A stretch of 33,673 bases of DNA from an uncultured Lachnospiraceae bacterium (GCA_950097145.1 CATNCF010000032.1:1-33673), one strand, 5' to 3'. Shown: positions 15,731 to 25,371, counted from the stretch's first letter. The notes: a model not told the origin generated them from the letters alone. Made by a program: numbers and translations.

Positions 15731-17395
15731 ATGAAACAGAAAAAAAGTATGATGTACGTATTTATGGAGGGGACAGCGGCATTGTATGCAATATTAATGC
15801 TCGTTCTTTTTCCGTTATTTTATGCAAACAATTATATTGACATTTCGTCGGCAAAGCTTACCTTTTTCCGGGTATGTGCGATAGGAATGCCTCTCTTGAT
15901 CGCTGTGTTTGCAGGAATGGGCTTTTTGCAGCAGTATAAGGAGTCTGCCCAGAGGAAAGGCAAGACCCAGAGGAACAAAGGAAAAGCAGGTGCAAAGCGG
16001 CAAGTTCCCGAGCTGACCAGGAAAGAGGCAGTCAGGCAGTGGCTGTCAGAAGTATCCATTCCTTCCTGGTTTGCAATTGTTTTTGTAATTGGAATCTGTA
16101 TTGCAACCATTTTTTCAGAAAATCCGCTGGAATCCTGGCAGGGGCTGCAGGGAAGGAAATTAGGTCTGCAGGTATTCCTGCTCTGTGTCCTTGCCTATGC
16201 GCTGCTTGGAAAATACTTAAAACCTGGGAAATGGCTGATATGGACTTTTTTTGCTGGCAATTTCATAGTACTTTTACTTGCTATTTTAAATTTTGGTTCC
16301 ATGGATCCTTTGGGAATGTATGAAAACCTGGTAAGTGAACAGTATGGAAGTTTTATCAGCACAATTGGAAATATTAATGCCTGCTCCAGCTATCTGTGTA
16401 TGGTGATGCCTGCGGCTATGGCAGTATACATGGTCGTAAAGACAAAGGCGCTGCGGATAACTTCAGGTGTTTTTCTGACACTGGGATTCTGGACCTGTTA
16501 CTGTACGAATACTGAAAGCTGGCTTTTAGGCGTTGGAGCTGCCTTCCTGGTGCTTTTGTGGTTTGCCATGCGTGATCACATGCATATGCAGCGTTTTTTT
16601 GAAATTTGGGGGTTCTTCTGTCTGGGCAGTCTGCTGATGAAGATTTTTGTCATGATTGGAGATGCGGCGGAAACAGCCAGCGTATTACGTATTTATTTCC
16701 ATGGAAATAGGTATCAGGAGAAGATTTTACTGAATGGATATGTGCTGGCAATTGAGGGAATACTAATTGCAGCGGGCATTGTTTTTCTGCAAAATAGAAA
16801 AAAGAGAGAGAAAGAGCTGCCTTATGGTATTGTGCGGAAGTGGTTATTCAGTATTCTTGCCATTGTGGCTGGATTGGGGATTCTGCTTTTAGTTGTGACA
16901 AACTTGAAACAGGATGCCTGGGAAGGTTCTCTTTCATTTTTGAACCGTCTGAAAATACAGGATAATTTTGGAAGCGGCAGGGGATATATCTGGAAAATTA
17001 CAGTAAAGGCATGGATGAATATGCCGATATGGGAAAAGATTACAGGTTATGGGCTGAACTGTTACCATATGTTTATTGAACAGTTCAGCGGCGAGGATCT
17101 TGCAGCGTTCTTTCAGGGGGCGCAGCTTGTGGACGCCCATAATGAATTCCTGCAGTTTCTTACCACCACAGGCTTATTAGGCACAGTGGGATATTTCGGG
17201 CTTTTAATTGGAACTGCGGTGAGAACAGCCAGAAAATATGTTCAGAACCCAGTGATGGTGCTGGGTGTGACAGTGATCTGTGGTTATATGGCTCAGGGAA
17301 TTGTAAATAATCCCACGGCATTTCTTACTCCTTATCTGTTTCTGATGCTTGGAATCATAAAGAGTCTGGAGAATTTGGAAGATGTTAGAGAGTAA
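15731..17395 (+). CDS. O-antigen ligase-like membrane protein
   Basis: A 554-residue polytopic protein with about 12 hydrophobic segments, of the O-antigen ligase/polymerase (Wzy_C, WaaL-like) family. The diagnostic region is the large external loop with GSGRGYIWKITVKAWMNMP and GYGLNCYHMF, ending in VDAHNEFLQFLTTTGLLG: the Arg and the His of the H-N-E motif are the catalytic-type residues. In Gram-positive bacteria such proteins join lipid-linked glycans to surface acceptors; the acceptor here is unknown. A basic cytoplasmic loop lies at about 72-95. GGAGGAG precedes the ATG. The last 14 bp overlap the ThrE-type gene, so expression is coupled. Confidence 0.85.
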   Translation: MKQKKSMMYVFMEGTAALYAILMLVLFPLFYANNYIDISSAKLTFFRVCAIGMPLLIAVFAGMGFLQQYKESAQRKGKTQRNKGKAGAKRQVPELTRKEAVRQWLSEVSIPSWFAIVFVIGICIATIFSENPLESWQGLQGRKLGLQVFLLCVLAYALLGKYLKPGKWLIWTFFAGNFIVLLLAILNFGSMDPLGMYENLVSEQYGSFISTIGNINACSSYLCMVMPAAMAVYMVVKTKALRITSGVFLTLGFWTCYCTNTESWLLGVGAAFLVLLWFAMRDHMHMQRFFEIWGFFCLGSLLMKIFVMIGDAAETASVLRIYFHGNRYQEKILLNGYVLAIEGILIAAGIVFLQNRKKREKELPYGIVRKWLFSILAIVAGLGILLLVVTNLKQDAWEGSLSFLNRLKIQDNFGSGRGYIWKITVKAWMNMPIWEKITGYGLNCYHMFIEQFSGEDLAAFFQGAQLVDAHNEFLQFLTTTGLLGTVGYFGLLIGTAVRTARKYVQNPVMVLGVTVICGYMAQGIVNNPTAFLTPYLFLMLGIIKSLENLEDVRE

Positions 17396-18161
17396 GAAAA
17401 TTTTGGATCTTTCTGTTTCTATGGGAGAGGAGCTGTTAAAAAATGGAGCAGAAATCTACCGGGTACAGGAGACGGTAGAACATGTGATGCAGGCATACGG
17501 GGCGGAGGATTATAATGTGTTTGTGCTGACAAACGGTATTTTTGCCACAGTCAATGAAAATCGCGAGGATGCCGGCAGCATGGTAAGAAATGTACCTATT
17601 GGTACAGTCAATCTGGAAAAGATAGCGGCCCTCAATCAGTTGTCACGGGAAATCTGTCAGGGAACCTGCAGTGTCCGGGAAGCAAATGAGCGGCTGGAAC
17701 AGTGCAGAAAATCTTCTGTTCTGCCAAAAAGGATATTGATTCCGGCCTGTGGAGTTGGGAGCGCAGGTTTTTGCTATCTATTGGGAGGCAAACCCTTTGA
17801 CAGCCTGTTTTCTTTCTTTTTGGGTATGCTGCTCCAGTGGTTTCTCCTTGCGGCGGAGGAGCGCCATGTATCCAAATTTCTTACAGATATACTGGGAAGC
17901 GCCATGGTGACCATTGGGGGCCTGGTGCTTTATGTGATAGGGCTTGGGATTCAATTTGACCGTGTAATTATCGGCGGCATTATCCTTCTGATGCCAGGAG
18001 TGGCGCTGGTTACAGCAATCCGGGATCTGTTTAATGGCGATTATCTGTCAGGCGGTATCCGTTTGATGGATGCTCTGCTTACAGGGATGTGTATTGCAAT
18101 TGGGGTAGGAGCGGCCATTAAGGCATTTCAATTAATGGGAGGAGGAATGCTGCCCTTATGA
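17382..18161 (+). CDS. threonine/serine exporter, ThrE N-terminal type
   Basis: A 259-residue protein of the ThrE (PF06738) family. A soluble N-terminal part (LLKNGAEIYRVQETVEHVM, VFVLTNGIFATV) is followed by about five membrane segments, typical of the larger half of split serine/threonine exporters. It overlaps the O-antigen-ligase-like gene by 14 bp and the smaller half by 4 bp. The two halves together correspond to the single-chain ThrE of actinobacteria. Substrate specificity is known only by family; other small metabolites are possible. Confidence 0.88.
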   Translation: MLESKKILDLSVSMGEELLKNGAEIYRVQETVEHVMQAYGAEDYNVFVLTNGIFATVNENREDAGSMVRNVPIGTVNLEKIAALNQLSREICQGTCSVREANERLEQCRKSSVLPKRILIPACGVGSAGFCYLLGGKPFDSLFSFFLGMLLQWFLLAAEERHVSKFLTDILGSAMVTIGGLVLYVIGLGIQFDRVIIGGIILLMPGVALVTAIRDLFNGDYLSGGIRLMDALLTGMCIAIGVGAAIKAFQLMGGGMLPL

Positions 18162-18634
18162 TAATTGAGATTATAATTGCTATGGGTTCCGTTCTTGCTT
18201 TTGGGGTATCCTTTCATATACCAAAGTCAGAATATCTGTACTGCGCCATCAACGGAGGGCTCGGCTGGGCAGTGTACCGTCTTTGCATGAACTGCAGTTT
18301 TGGCGCTGCGGCTTCCTCCCTTTGGGCGGCTCTAGTCTTGACACTGGCAGCAAGAATACTGTCAGCAGTACGGAAAATGCCAAGTACCGTGTTTTTGATT
18401 GCAGGAATATTCAGCCTGGTCCCAGGTTCAGGCATTTATTATACTTCCTACTACCTTATTATGAATGAATTGCCCCAGAGCCTTGCAAAAGGCATTGATA
18501 CCTTTAAAATTGCAGGGACGATTGTTCTTGGGATTGTCTTTGGCCTGGCGCTGCCTCAGAATTGGTTTAACTATTTAGGACGGATTACGGAGCAAAGACA
18601 TGCAGGCAAGGAGGAAAATAGAGACGGGACTTAA
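18158..18634 (+). CDS. threonine/serine exporter, ThrE C-terminal type
   Basis: A 158-residue membrane protein with about five segments, the smaller half (PF12821, ThrE_2) of the split exporter. Family text includes FHIPKSEYLYCAINGGLGW near the start and the PGSGIYYTSYYLI motif around 95-105. It starts at an ATGA overlap with the larger half, so the two are made together and should assemble. A strong terminator follows. Confidence 0.88.
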   Translation: MIIEIIIAMGSVLAFGVSFHIPKSEYLYCAINGGLGWAVYRLCMNCSFGAAASSLWAALVLTLAARILSAVRKMPSTVFLIAGIFSLVPGSGIYYTSYYLIMNELPQSLAKGIDTFKIAGTIVLGIVFGLALPQNWFNYLGRITEQRHAGKEENRDGT

Positions 18635-18681
18635 GTCCTGGTAAAGAGAAGAGATTCCCGTGAAAATATCCGAATCACAGG

Positions 18682-18725
18682 AAAAGCACCCAGTTCTTCT
18701 GCATGAGAGAGCTGGGCGCTTTTCT
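18682..18725. terminator. bidirectional terminator, exporter operon and GH13 gene
   Basis: AAAAGC-A-CCCAGTTCT at 18682-18697 pairs with AGAGCTGGG-C-GCTTTT at 18708-18723, with one A-C mismatch and one G-U pair. T-runs occur on both strands, serving the convergent genes ending at 18634 and 18740. Confidence 0.8.
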
Positions 18726-18739
18726 AATTGTTCTGTCTG

Positions 18740-20050
18740 TTATTTCTCACATTTCCAGAAATAAGCGCTGTAAGGCGGCAGTTCACTTCCGCCTCCAAAA
18801 TCATGTTCCTTGCCGGAAATCAGATCAACGGCCATGCCGCATCCGGCGTCAAAATGTGCCGTATATGCTTCGCTGTCAGCATTAATGGCAACCAGGACGC
18901 GTTCATGTTCACTTTTCCGCTCAAAAATACACTGCTTATTAGTGAGTACCACAGAACGGAATTCACCATAATTCAAAGCTTCGGAAGATTTTTTTGCAGC
19001 AGCGAGTTTAGAAATCCATTCACTTAATTCTGTCCATTCCGGAGCCTCAAAGCTGGGGCGCAGGGAAGGATCGCCGTTGGATTTGTCACCTTTTGCTCCC
19101 CATTCGCTTCCATAGTACACACAGGGAATGCCAGGCATTCCAAAACATAGGGAATAAATCAGGGGAAGGTGTTCAGGAGCATTCAAAATAGAAGCAATTC
19201 TGGAAACATCATGGTTGTCCACAAAGCTCAATAAATGTTTCCCACGGTATAAGGTCCATTGTTCCGGGCCAAACTGCCGCAGCAGTGAGTGGATGATTTC
19301 GAACATATTCATGGAATTAAAGCTGGAATGCAGCCCTTTGTAACATTCATAATTCGTAGCAGAATGCAGCATACTGTCATTCATAAGCTGGTTATAGTCA
19401 CCGTGCAGCATTTCTCCTACCAGAAAAAAATCTTCTTTCAGGCTGTCGCAGTGGCTGCGCAGCCGCCGTACAAAGTCATGATCCAGGCAGTAGGCTACAT
19501 CCAGCCGCAGGCCGTCAATATCCCACTCATTGACCCAGAAAGAAACGCTGTCCAAAAGATATTGAATGACTTCTTCATTGCGCAGGTTTAATTTTACCAA
19601 GTCATAGTTTCCTTCCCAGCCCTCATACCAGAGTCCATCATTGAAGCCAGAATTTCCGTTGAAATCAATATGGAACCAGTCTCGGTAACGGGACTGTTCC
19701 CGGTTTTTAAGTACATCCTGAAATGCAAAGAAGCCTCTGCCGGCGTGGTTAAATACACCGTCTAGTACCACACGGATGCCTGTTTCGTGCAGGGCGCCGC
19801 AGACTTCTTTGAAATCATCATTGTCACCCAGCCGCACATCAATTTTCCGGTAATCTCTGGCATTGTATCCATGAGTATCTGATTCAAAGAGGGGGGAAAA
19901 ATAGATGGCATTAATCCCCAGTTTTTCCAAATGAGGAATCCAATCCTTCACTTTGATAATACGTTTTGCAGGAATACCGTCATTTTCAAAGGGAGCCCCA
20001 CAGAATCCCAGAGGATAAATCTGATAAAAAACACTTTCATAAGCCCACAT
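18740..20050 (-). CDS. GH13 alpha-amylase-family glycosidase, cytoplasmic
   Basis: A 436-residue glycoside hydrolase family 13 enzyme acting on alpha-glucans or maltodextrins. Conserved regions: DGVFNH at 97-102 (region I), GLRLDVAYC with nucleophile Asp184 (region II), VGEML with acid/base Glu213 (region III), FVDNHD with Asp281 (region IV). The catalytic triad is complete. The barrel is compact, with no signal peptide, no N-terminal carbohydrate-binding domain and only a short C-terminal beta-domain, so an intracellular oligosaccharide enzyme is likely. AAAGGA lies 11 nt before the ATG. No sugar transporter is adjacent. The subfamily (neopullulanase-like against others) cannot be fixed by eye. 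Confidence 0.92.
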   Translation of the reverse strand: MWAYESVFYQIYPLGFCGAPFENDGIPAKRIIKVKDWIPHLEKLGINAIYFSPLFESDTHGYNARDYRKIDVRLGDNDDFKEVCGALHETGIRVVLDGVFNHAGRGFFAFQDVLKNREQSRYRDWFHIDFNGNSGFNDGLWYEGWEGNYDLVKLNLRNEEVIQYLLDSVSFWVNEWDIDGLRLDVAYCLDHDFVRRLRSHCDSLKEDFFLVGEMLHGDYNQLMNDSMLHSATNYECYKGLHSSFNSMNMFEIIHSLLRQFGPEQWTLYRGKHLLSFVDNHDVSRIASILNAPEHLPLIYSLCFGMPGIPCVYYGSEWGAKGDKSNGDPSLRPSFEAPEWTELSEWISKLAAAKKSSEALNYGEFRSVVLTNKQCIFERKSEHERVLVAINADSEAYTAHFDAGCGMAVDLISGKEHDFGGGSELPPYSAYFWKCEK

Positions 20051-20437
20051 AGTTCAATAAATCCTTTCTATCATGCATGAAGCAAATTTCTGAATGAGCA
20101 CTGTATTCTTCAGAAATTGTCCGGATTCGGAAAAAATCATTTTTTTGAAAAAATAGAACGAAATCATTCAGATAATGTTATTATAAGTGTAAACCACCGA
20201 TATAGCAATGATAAAAAGCAACAAAGTTTGAGGAGAAAGAGAAGAAGAACCTATGAATTATCTTCCTGGAACCAGCGGAAACCGGGAAGAATATGATATA
20301 TGGGGGGAAAAATTTGATTAAACAGGCTTCTTGTGGTATGATTAGGGAAATGCGTAAATAGAAATGGTGGAACTTACATATTAATGTTTCAAATATGCGA
20401 AAGTACCAATGTAAAGTAATAAGATTGGAGAATTGTA
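20051..20437. other. divergent intergenic region with leader hairpin
   Basis: Spacer between the minus-strand GH13 gene and the plus-strand kinase. AATTTCTGAA at 20085-20094 and TTCAGAAATT at 20109-20118 are a perfect 10-bp inverted repeat that would form a hairpin in the GH13 leader. A 22-codon frame at 20253-20321 (starts MNYLPGTSG) has only a diffuse purine stretch before it; I do not call it. The kinase ribosome site TTGGAG lies just before 20438. Confidence 0.4.
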
Positions 20438-23008
20438 ATGAAAAAAAAACAAAATAGAAGCAGAAAAGACAGAGGCTTTTCCATGCTTGTTTCTATTATA
20501 CTAGTTTTTTGCATATTAGGAGCTGTCGTATTTACGGTAGCCAGGAAAATAGCCGTGGAGATGTCTGAATCTGCAATTCAGAATGTCAGCGAAAGCCTGG
20601 ATTTGATAAAATGTACCATAGAGGCAATTTTGAAAAATGAGGCGGATTTTCAGAAACTGGCAGCTCAGAAAATTGCTATGTCAGAAAACCCAGAGGAATA
20701 TATTTTGGGTTATGAGAAAAATCAGATGATGGTGAAAATGTCGCTGATATTAAAAGGGAAAACAGAAGGGATTTCCAATACAGGAGAAAAATTTTCTGAG
20801 GAAGAATTAGATTTTTCAGCAGGAGGAACCGTTGATGAGCTTCCAGTCTCCCAGTCGTATGTGAATTATATGGGTACCTGGGCGTATACTATGAAATGCC
20901 CTGTGGTAAAAGATGGAGAGGAAATCGCGGCGCTTTTTGTGGAGTATACTTACGATTATCTGGACCAGTCCCTGCCCAATGGTTTTTATAACAAACAGGC
21001 AATGCTTTATATTATGGATGCAAAGAGCGAGAAACTTGTGCTGAAGCCAAAAGGAATGGGACAGCGGAGTGCAGGGCATCTGAATCTGGAAGACTTTTAT
21101 CACGCAAATGATATTACAGATAAGGAGCTTCGAAAAGAAGTTGATAGATGTCTGGAACTTGGAGAGGATGTTTTATTTTATCATGATATCCGGAAAGAAG
21201 AATCCTTGAATTATATGTGGGCAGTGAACGGCGGAACCATTTATTTAATTGGTTATGTGCCGATTGATGCAATTCTTCAGGAAGGAAGAAGTGTGAATCA
21301 AAATATTTTCATTGTTGTGATCGTGATGCTGGTTGCATTTTTCCTGTGCTGTCTGCTCTATTATTTTAATCAGAGGCAGCAGAACAAAATCCGAAAGGAA
21401 CGGGAGAAAGAACGGGAGCTGCACAATCAACAGCTTGCAGAAGCCCTGCAGGCTGCGCAGCTCGCCAGCAATTCAAAGACTATGTTTCTCTCAAATATGT
21501 CACATGATATCCGCACCCCTATGAACGCAGTTCTTGGATTTACTTCCCTGCTTGCCATGGATGCAGAGAATCCCGTTAAGGTCAGGGAATATACCAAGAA
21601 GATTACGGCTTCCGGCCAGCATCTTTTGAGTCTCATCAATGATGTGCTGGATGTGTCTAAGATTGAAAGCGGAAAAGTAGTGCTTAACATGGAGAAATTT
21701 ACTTTAAATGCTCTTGTTTCTTCTGTGGACGCCATTATCCGGCCTATGGCAGACGGCAGGAACCAGAGTTTTCATGTGGAAGTGACAGGGATTAAACATG
21801 AGTATCTTTTGGGAGATGAGACGAGAATTAATCAAATTCTTATTAATCTGCTTTCAAATGCAGTAAAATATACGCAGGAGGGCGGAAATATCTGGTTCCG
21901 CATGATAGGGCTTAAGCAGCGTTCCAGTCAGTATGAGCACATTCGGATTGAAGTGGAAGACGATGGTTATGGAATGACGCCTGAATATTTAGAGACGATT
22001 TTTGATGCATTTACCAGGGCGGAAAACAGTACAACCAATAAAGTGCAGGGCACAGGGCTTGGCATGGCCATTACAAAAAATATTGTAGAACTGATGGGCG
22101 GAACCATAGATGTTTCCAGTGAAATAGACAAAGGAAGTATTTTTAAGGTGGAATTGGAACTTCGCATACCAGAAGAAACTACGGATCAGCGTTTTTGGAT
22201 AGAACATGGAATTGGGCGGATTCTTGCCATAGAGGATGAGGAAGAAACATGCAGATCCATCCAGATGCTTATGAATGAAACGGGCGTTCTCACGGATACC
22301 GTTTCGAACCTGGAGGAAGCTGTAAGGATGCTGGAAACGTGCGGCGGTGAAAGTTATGATTTGGTTCTTATGGACTGGGATATCCAGGAACTTGGAGGGA
22401 TAGAGGCGGCGAAAAAAATACGGAAATGTGTGTCTCAAACAGCTCCAGTTCTCTTTTTGGCTTCTTATGATGCAAAGGGGCTGGAAGTGGCCCTTGAATT
22501 GGAGAATACAGGGATTCTCACAAAGCCGTTTTTTGTTTCTGCATTAAAGGAAAAAATTACGGAACTGCAGAATGGAACAGAAAAAACAGTTTCAGAGAAG
22601 GAAATGTGCAGCAGCCTGGAAGGTCTGCATGTTCTGGCGGCAGAGGATAATGAAATTAATGCGGAGATTTTGTCGGAAATCCTGGAGATGGAGGGAGCGG
22701 ACTGCGAAATTGCAGAAAATGGAAAGCTGGCAGTGGAACGTTTTGCGCAGTCTGCAGAAGAAGAGTTTGACGCAATTTTAATGGACGTCCAGATGCCGGT
22801 TTTGAACGGCTACGAGGCCACAAAAGCGATCAGAGCGTTAAAGCGCAGCGATGCAGGTCAAATACCGATCATAGCCATGACAGCGAATGCTTTTGCAGAA
22901 GATGAGAAAGAGGCGCTGGCTGCGGGGATGGATGTGCATATGGCAAAACCCATCGATATCGAGTTGTTAAAGAAAATTCTTAATAAATATGTACAGAGAA
23001 AGGAATGA
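20438..23008 (+). CDS. hybrid sensor histidine kinase with two receiver domains
   Basis: An 856-residue membrane kinase. TM1 is about residues 14-33 and TM2 about 285-310, flanking an extracytoplasmic sensor of about 250 residues with no named fold that I can assign. Then comes a short coiled coil, the HisKA box MSHDIRTPMNAVLGF with phospho-His356, and HATPase_c with N box NLLSNAVKY, G1 DDGYGM, F box and G2 GTGLGMAI. Receiver 1 (about 593-700) has Asp646 in LMDWD. Receiver 2 (about 725-850) has Asp783 in LMDVQMPVLNG and MTANAF. No DNA-binding output or HPt domain is present, so phosphotransfer to a distant partner is needed. The stop overlaps the solute-binding lipoprotein start by 4 nt, implying that the lipoprotein presents the ligand. 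Confidence 0.93.
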   Translation: MKKKQNRSRKDRGFSMLVSIILVFCILGAVVFTVARKIAVEMSESAIQNVSESLDLIKCTIEAILKNEADFQKLAAQKIAMSENPEEYILGYEKNQMMVKMSLILKGKTEGISNTGEKFSEEELDFSAGGTVDELPVSQSYVNYMGTWAYTMKCPVVKDGEEIAALFVEYTYDYLDQSLPNGFYNKQAMLYIMDAKSEKLVLKPKGMGQRSAGHLNLEDFYHANDITDKELRKEVDRCLELGEDVLFYHDIRKEESLNYMWAVNGGTIYLIGYVPIDAILQEGRSVNQNIFIVVIVMLVAFFLCCLLYYFNQRQQNKIRKEREKERELHNQQLAEALQAAQLASNSKTMFLSNMSHDIRTPMNAVLGFTSLLAMDAENPVKVREYTKKITASGQHLLSLINDVLDVSKIESGKVVLNMEKFTLNALVSSVDAIIRPMADGRNQSFHVEVTGIKHEYLLGDETRINQILINLLSNAVKYTQEGGNIWFRMIGLKQRSSQYEHIRIEVEDDGYGMTPEYLETIFDAFTRAENSTTNKVQGTGLGMAITKNIVELMGGTIDVSSEIDKGSIFKVELELRIPEETTDQRFWIEHGIGRILAIEDEEETCRSIQMLMNETGVLTDTVSNLEEAVRMLETCGGESYDLVLMDWDIQELGGIEAAKKIRKCVSQTAPVLFLASYDAKGLEVALELENTGILTKPFFVSALKEKITELQNGTEKTVSEKEMCSSLEGLHVLAAEDNEINAEILSEILEMEGADCEIAENGKLAVERFAQSAEEEFDAILMDVQMPVLNGYEATKAIRALKRSDAGQIPIIAMTANAFAEDEKEALAAGMDVHMAKPIDIELLKKILNKYVQRKE

Positions 23009-24330
23009 GAACGATTCAGTTTAAAAGAAATAATATGAGAAAATTGGCGGCAGTCTGTCTGGCAGGAATAGCGGCAGTTACTATGGCGGCATGTGACAGC
23101 AGGCCGGATTTGAATAAAAACCTTCTGGAACCTGAGGAGGAAAATGAACGGACGATCAATTTGTTCAGTCCCATGGAAAAAATAGAGCCTGATGCTGAAA
23201 ATGTGGCGAGAAACGCATTTGATCAGACCGTGCTTATGGCAGAAGAGAAGATGGGAGTGAAAGTGGAATACCGGACCTATACGGCAGAAGATTATCAGGA
23301 TAAAACTTATGATGATGTGACACTGGAGCGGACGCGAAATAATATGGACGATTTATATCTTCTGAACCCAGATACCCTTAAGATTTTAGGGGAAGAAGGC
23401 AGGCTTGCAGATTTATCTGACCTTGCGTGCGCCCAGAATTTACGTGAAGTGGTAAAGAAGGCAAATACCATAAATGGAAAATTGGTGGCGATCCCACAGG
23501 AAGTTGTGGCATATGGCCTGTTTATCAATAAGGATATGTTTGACAAATATGATCTGGAACTGCCGGAGACGCCGGAAGAGTTTCTGGAGTGCTGCAAAGT
23601 GTTGAAAGAAAATGGCATTGAGACGCCAATTGGCGCAAACCGCTGGTGGCTTGAGACGTTTGTTTTCGCCCAGGCATTTGCAGATTTGTATAATGGCGGG
23701 AATACGGAGGCTGAAATTGCAAAACTTAACAGTGGAGAAAGCAAATACAGTGATTATATGCGCCCAGGGTTTGAATTCCTTCAGACATTGATTGACCGTG
23801 GCTATATTGATGCCGGGAAAGCCTATGTCAGCGAGGCAATGGAAGGGGAAAAAGATGATTTCCTGGCACAGAAAACTCCAATTGTTATAGCGTATTGGGG
23901 AGCGGCAAATACAGAGACGGCTTACGGAAACCCTGATTTTAATCTGCAGGTGATTGGATTTCCAAGCAGCCGGGGGCAGATGCCAGTGATCCCAATCACA
24001 GGATTTGGCGTTGGGGCAGATGCAGAGCATCGAACGGATGCAAAGGAGCTGCTGGAGGTAATAATTTCCGATGAGGCGCTGGAGGAATATTCCAAGATTA
24101 ATCAGGTCATTTCACCTTCGAAAAATGTTGAGGTGGACTGTATTCCTGCTTTAAAGCCTTTGAATGACAAGATTGAAGAGGATGTTTATGTCCTGGCATC
24201 CAATGCCGGGCTGAACGTGGAACAGTGGGGAAATACCTGTCTGATTGTAAGAAAACTGCTGAGTGGTTCCACGGTAGATGAATGTATGGCAGAATTTGAT
24301 AAACTGCAGGAAGAATCTTTAAATAAATAA
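23005..24330 (+). CDS. extracellular solute-binding lipoprotein linked to a sensor kinase
   Basis: A 441-residue family 1 type solute-binding protein. The start used is ATG 23005 in the ATGA overlap with the kinase; an inner Met at 23035 gives a tighter signal (MRKLAAVCLAGIAAVTMAAC), with the lipobox MAAC before the lipidated Cys. The mature protein has the two-lobe pattern of sugar-binding proteins (YGLFINKDMFDKYDLELPET, ANRWWLETFVFAQAF, YWGAANTETAYG). No ABC permease or ATPase gene is nearby. Coupling to the hybrid kinase suggests a sensory binding protein that signals rather than imports. The ligand, probably a carbohydrate, is unknown. A strong terminator follows. Confidence 0.88.
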   Translation: MRTIQFKRNNMRKLAAVCLAGIAAVTMAACDSRPDLNKNLLEPEEENERTINLFSPMEKIEPDAENVARNAFDQTVLMAEEKMGVKVEYRTYTAEDYQDKTYDDVTLERTRNNMDDLYLLNPDTLKILGEEGRLADLSDLACAQNLREVVKKANTINGKLVAIPQEVVAYGLFINKDMFDKYDLELPETPEEFLECCKVLKENGIETPIGANRWWLETFVFAQAFADLYNGGNTEAEIAKLNSGESKYSDYMRPGFEFLQTLIDRGYIDAGKAYVSEAMEGEKDDFLAQKTPIVIAYWGAANTETAYGNPDFNLQVIGFPSSRGQMPVIPITGFGVGADAEHRTDAKELLEVIISDEALEEYSKINQVISPSKNVEVDCIPALKPLNDKIEEDVYVLASNAGLNVEQWGNTCLIVRKLLSGSTVDECMAEFDKLQEESLNK

Positions 24331-24335
24331 TCAGT

Positions 24336-24382
24336 AAAGTGTCAAAAGAACCGGATCATCGGGTTCTTTTGACACTTTTTTT
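24336..24382. terminator. bidirectional terminator after the binding-protein gene
   Basis: AAAGTGTCAAAAGAACC at 24336-24352 pairs perfectly over 17 bp with 24362-24378, followed by T. It also serves the convergent proC gene. Confidence 0.9.
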
Positions 24383-24383
24383 G

Positions 24384-25187
24384 TCAGGTCATGTCTCTGG
24401 ATTTCTGTACGCAGGCGCGCTGGGCTGAAATTACTGCGCTGCGCAGCCCGGATTGTTCCAGCACAGCTACTGCTTCTATGGTGGTTCCGCCGGGAGAGCA
24501 GACAGCATCCTTGAGTGCGCCGGGATGCATTCCTGTTTCTAATACCATTTTTGCAGCCCCGAGTACAGACTGGGCGGCAAACTTATATGCCTGTGCCCGG
24601 GGCATTCCGTCTGCAACAGCGGCGTCAGCCATAGCTTCCAGAAACAGATAAGCATAAGCAGGAGAAGAACCGGAAACGCCAATTACGGTATCCATCATGG
24701 ATTCAGGAACTACTTCATATTTGCCAAAACTATTGAAGATAAAGCCTGCTTCTGCCAGTTCAGTTTCAGTGACATTTTCATTGGCGCAGAGGGCGCTCAT
24801 GGCCTCTCCCACCAGGGCCGGGGTGTTGGGCATAGCCCGTATCAGTTTGATATTTTTTTCGAATAAAGATTCAATTTTTTCAATAGTCTGACCTGCAGCA
24901 ATGGATATAATCAGAGTTTCCGGGCGGACACAGTCTTTGATCTGGGAAATGATTTCTTCAAAAAGATGAGGTTTTACAGCCAGAAACAGTATATCTGCTG
25001 AGCGTGCAGCCTCTCTGTTGTCTCTGGTGGCTGTGATGCCGAAACGTTCTCTTAAAGAAACAAGGGTCTGTTCTGTTTTTGCAGTGGCAGTAATCTGTTC
25101 CTTTGTGGTGAGTCCAGACTTTAAGATTCCGCCGATGATGGCTCCTGCCATATTTCCACCGCCAATAAATGAAATTGTTTTATTCAT
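24384..25187 (-). CDS. proC: pyrroline-5-carboxylate reductase
   Basis: A 267-residue enzyme for the last step of proline synthesis: NAD(P)H-dependent reduction of pyrroline-5-carboxylate. The Rossmann motif FIGGGNMAGAIIGG is at the N-terminus, then AVKPHLFEEI, IRAMPNTPALVGEAMSAL, and the C-terminal signature SGSSPAYAYLFLEAMADAAV and the region MHPGALKDAVCSPGGTTIEA with the proline-binding residues. The length is normal. Met at 25187 is chosen because GGAGG lies 8 nt before it; an upstream Met at 25202 overlaps that site and is unlikely. It is monocistronic, converging on the kinase operon terminator. Confidence 0.96.
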   Translation of the reverse strand: MNKTISFIGGGNMAGAIIGGILKSGLTTKEQITATAKTEQTLVSLRERFGITATRDNREAARSADILFLAVKPHLFEEIISQIKDCVRPETLIISIAAGQTIEKIESLFEKNIKLIRAMPNTPALVGEAMSALCANENVTETELAEAGFIFNSFGKYEVVPESMMDTVIGVSGSSPAYAYLFLEAMADAAVADGMPRAQAYKFAAQSVLGAAKMVLETGMHPGALKDAVCSPGGTTIEAVAVLEQSGLRSAVISAQRACVQKSRDMT

Positions 25188-25307
25188 GATGAAATCCTCC
25201 ATAATTTTAATGTTTTGTACCAGAACTATTTAACTATTGTTGCAATATTATCATAACAGCGGCGTGCATGTTCTGCAAGATTCTTCTGGCTGGAAACTTA
25301 TTTAGCA

Positions 25308-25354
25308 TTGACCCTTGGAAAAAAGCATGTTATATTAAATTGGTAGCACCAATT
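25308..25354 (+). promoter_or_regulatory. promoter and FadR-type operator of the lrgAB operon
   Basis: TTGACC at 25308-25313 and TATATT at 25331-25336 are exactly 17 bp apart. Immediately after the -10, AATTGGTAGCACCAATT at 25338-25354 is a perfect 7-3-7 palindrome that contains TGGTnnnACCA, the FadR/GntR operator pattern. It covers the expected start site. The third gene of the operon encodes a FadR-type GntR regulator, so negative autoregulation is likely. Confidence 0.85.
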
Positions 25355-25371
25355 AGAAGGAGGAGATTCTT

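Noticed and set aside
20253..20321. 22-codon frame upstream of the kinase gene
   Set aside because: Only a diffuse purine stretch before it and no recognisable character.
21989..22438. 149-codon minus frame inside the hybrid kinase
   Set aside because: Antisense to strongly conserved kinase and receiver motifs; no start signals.
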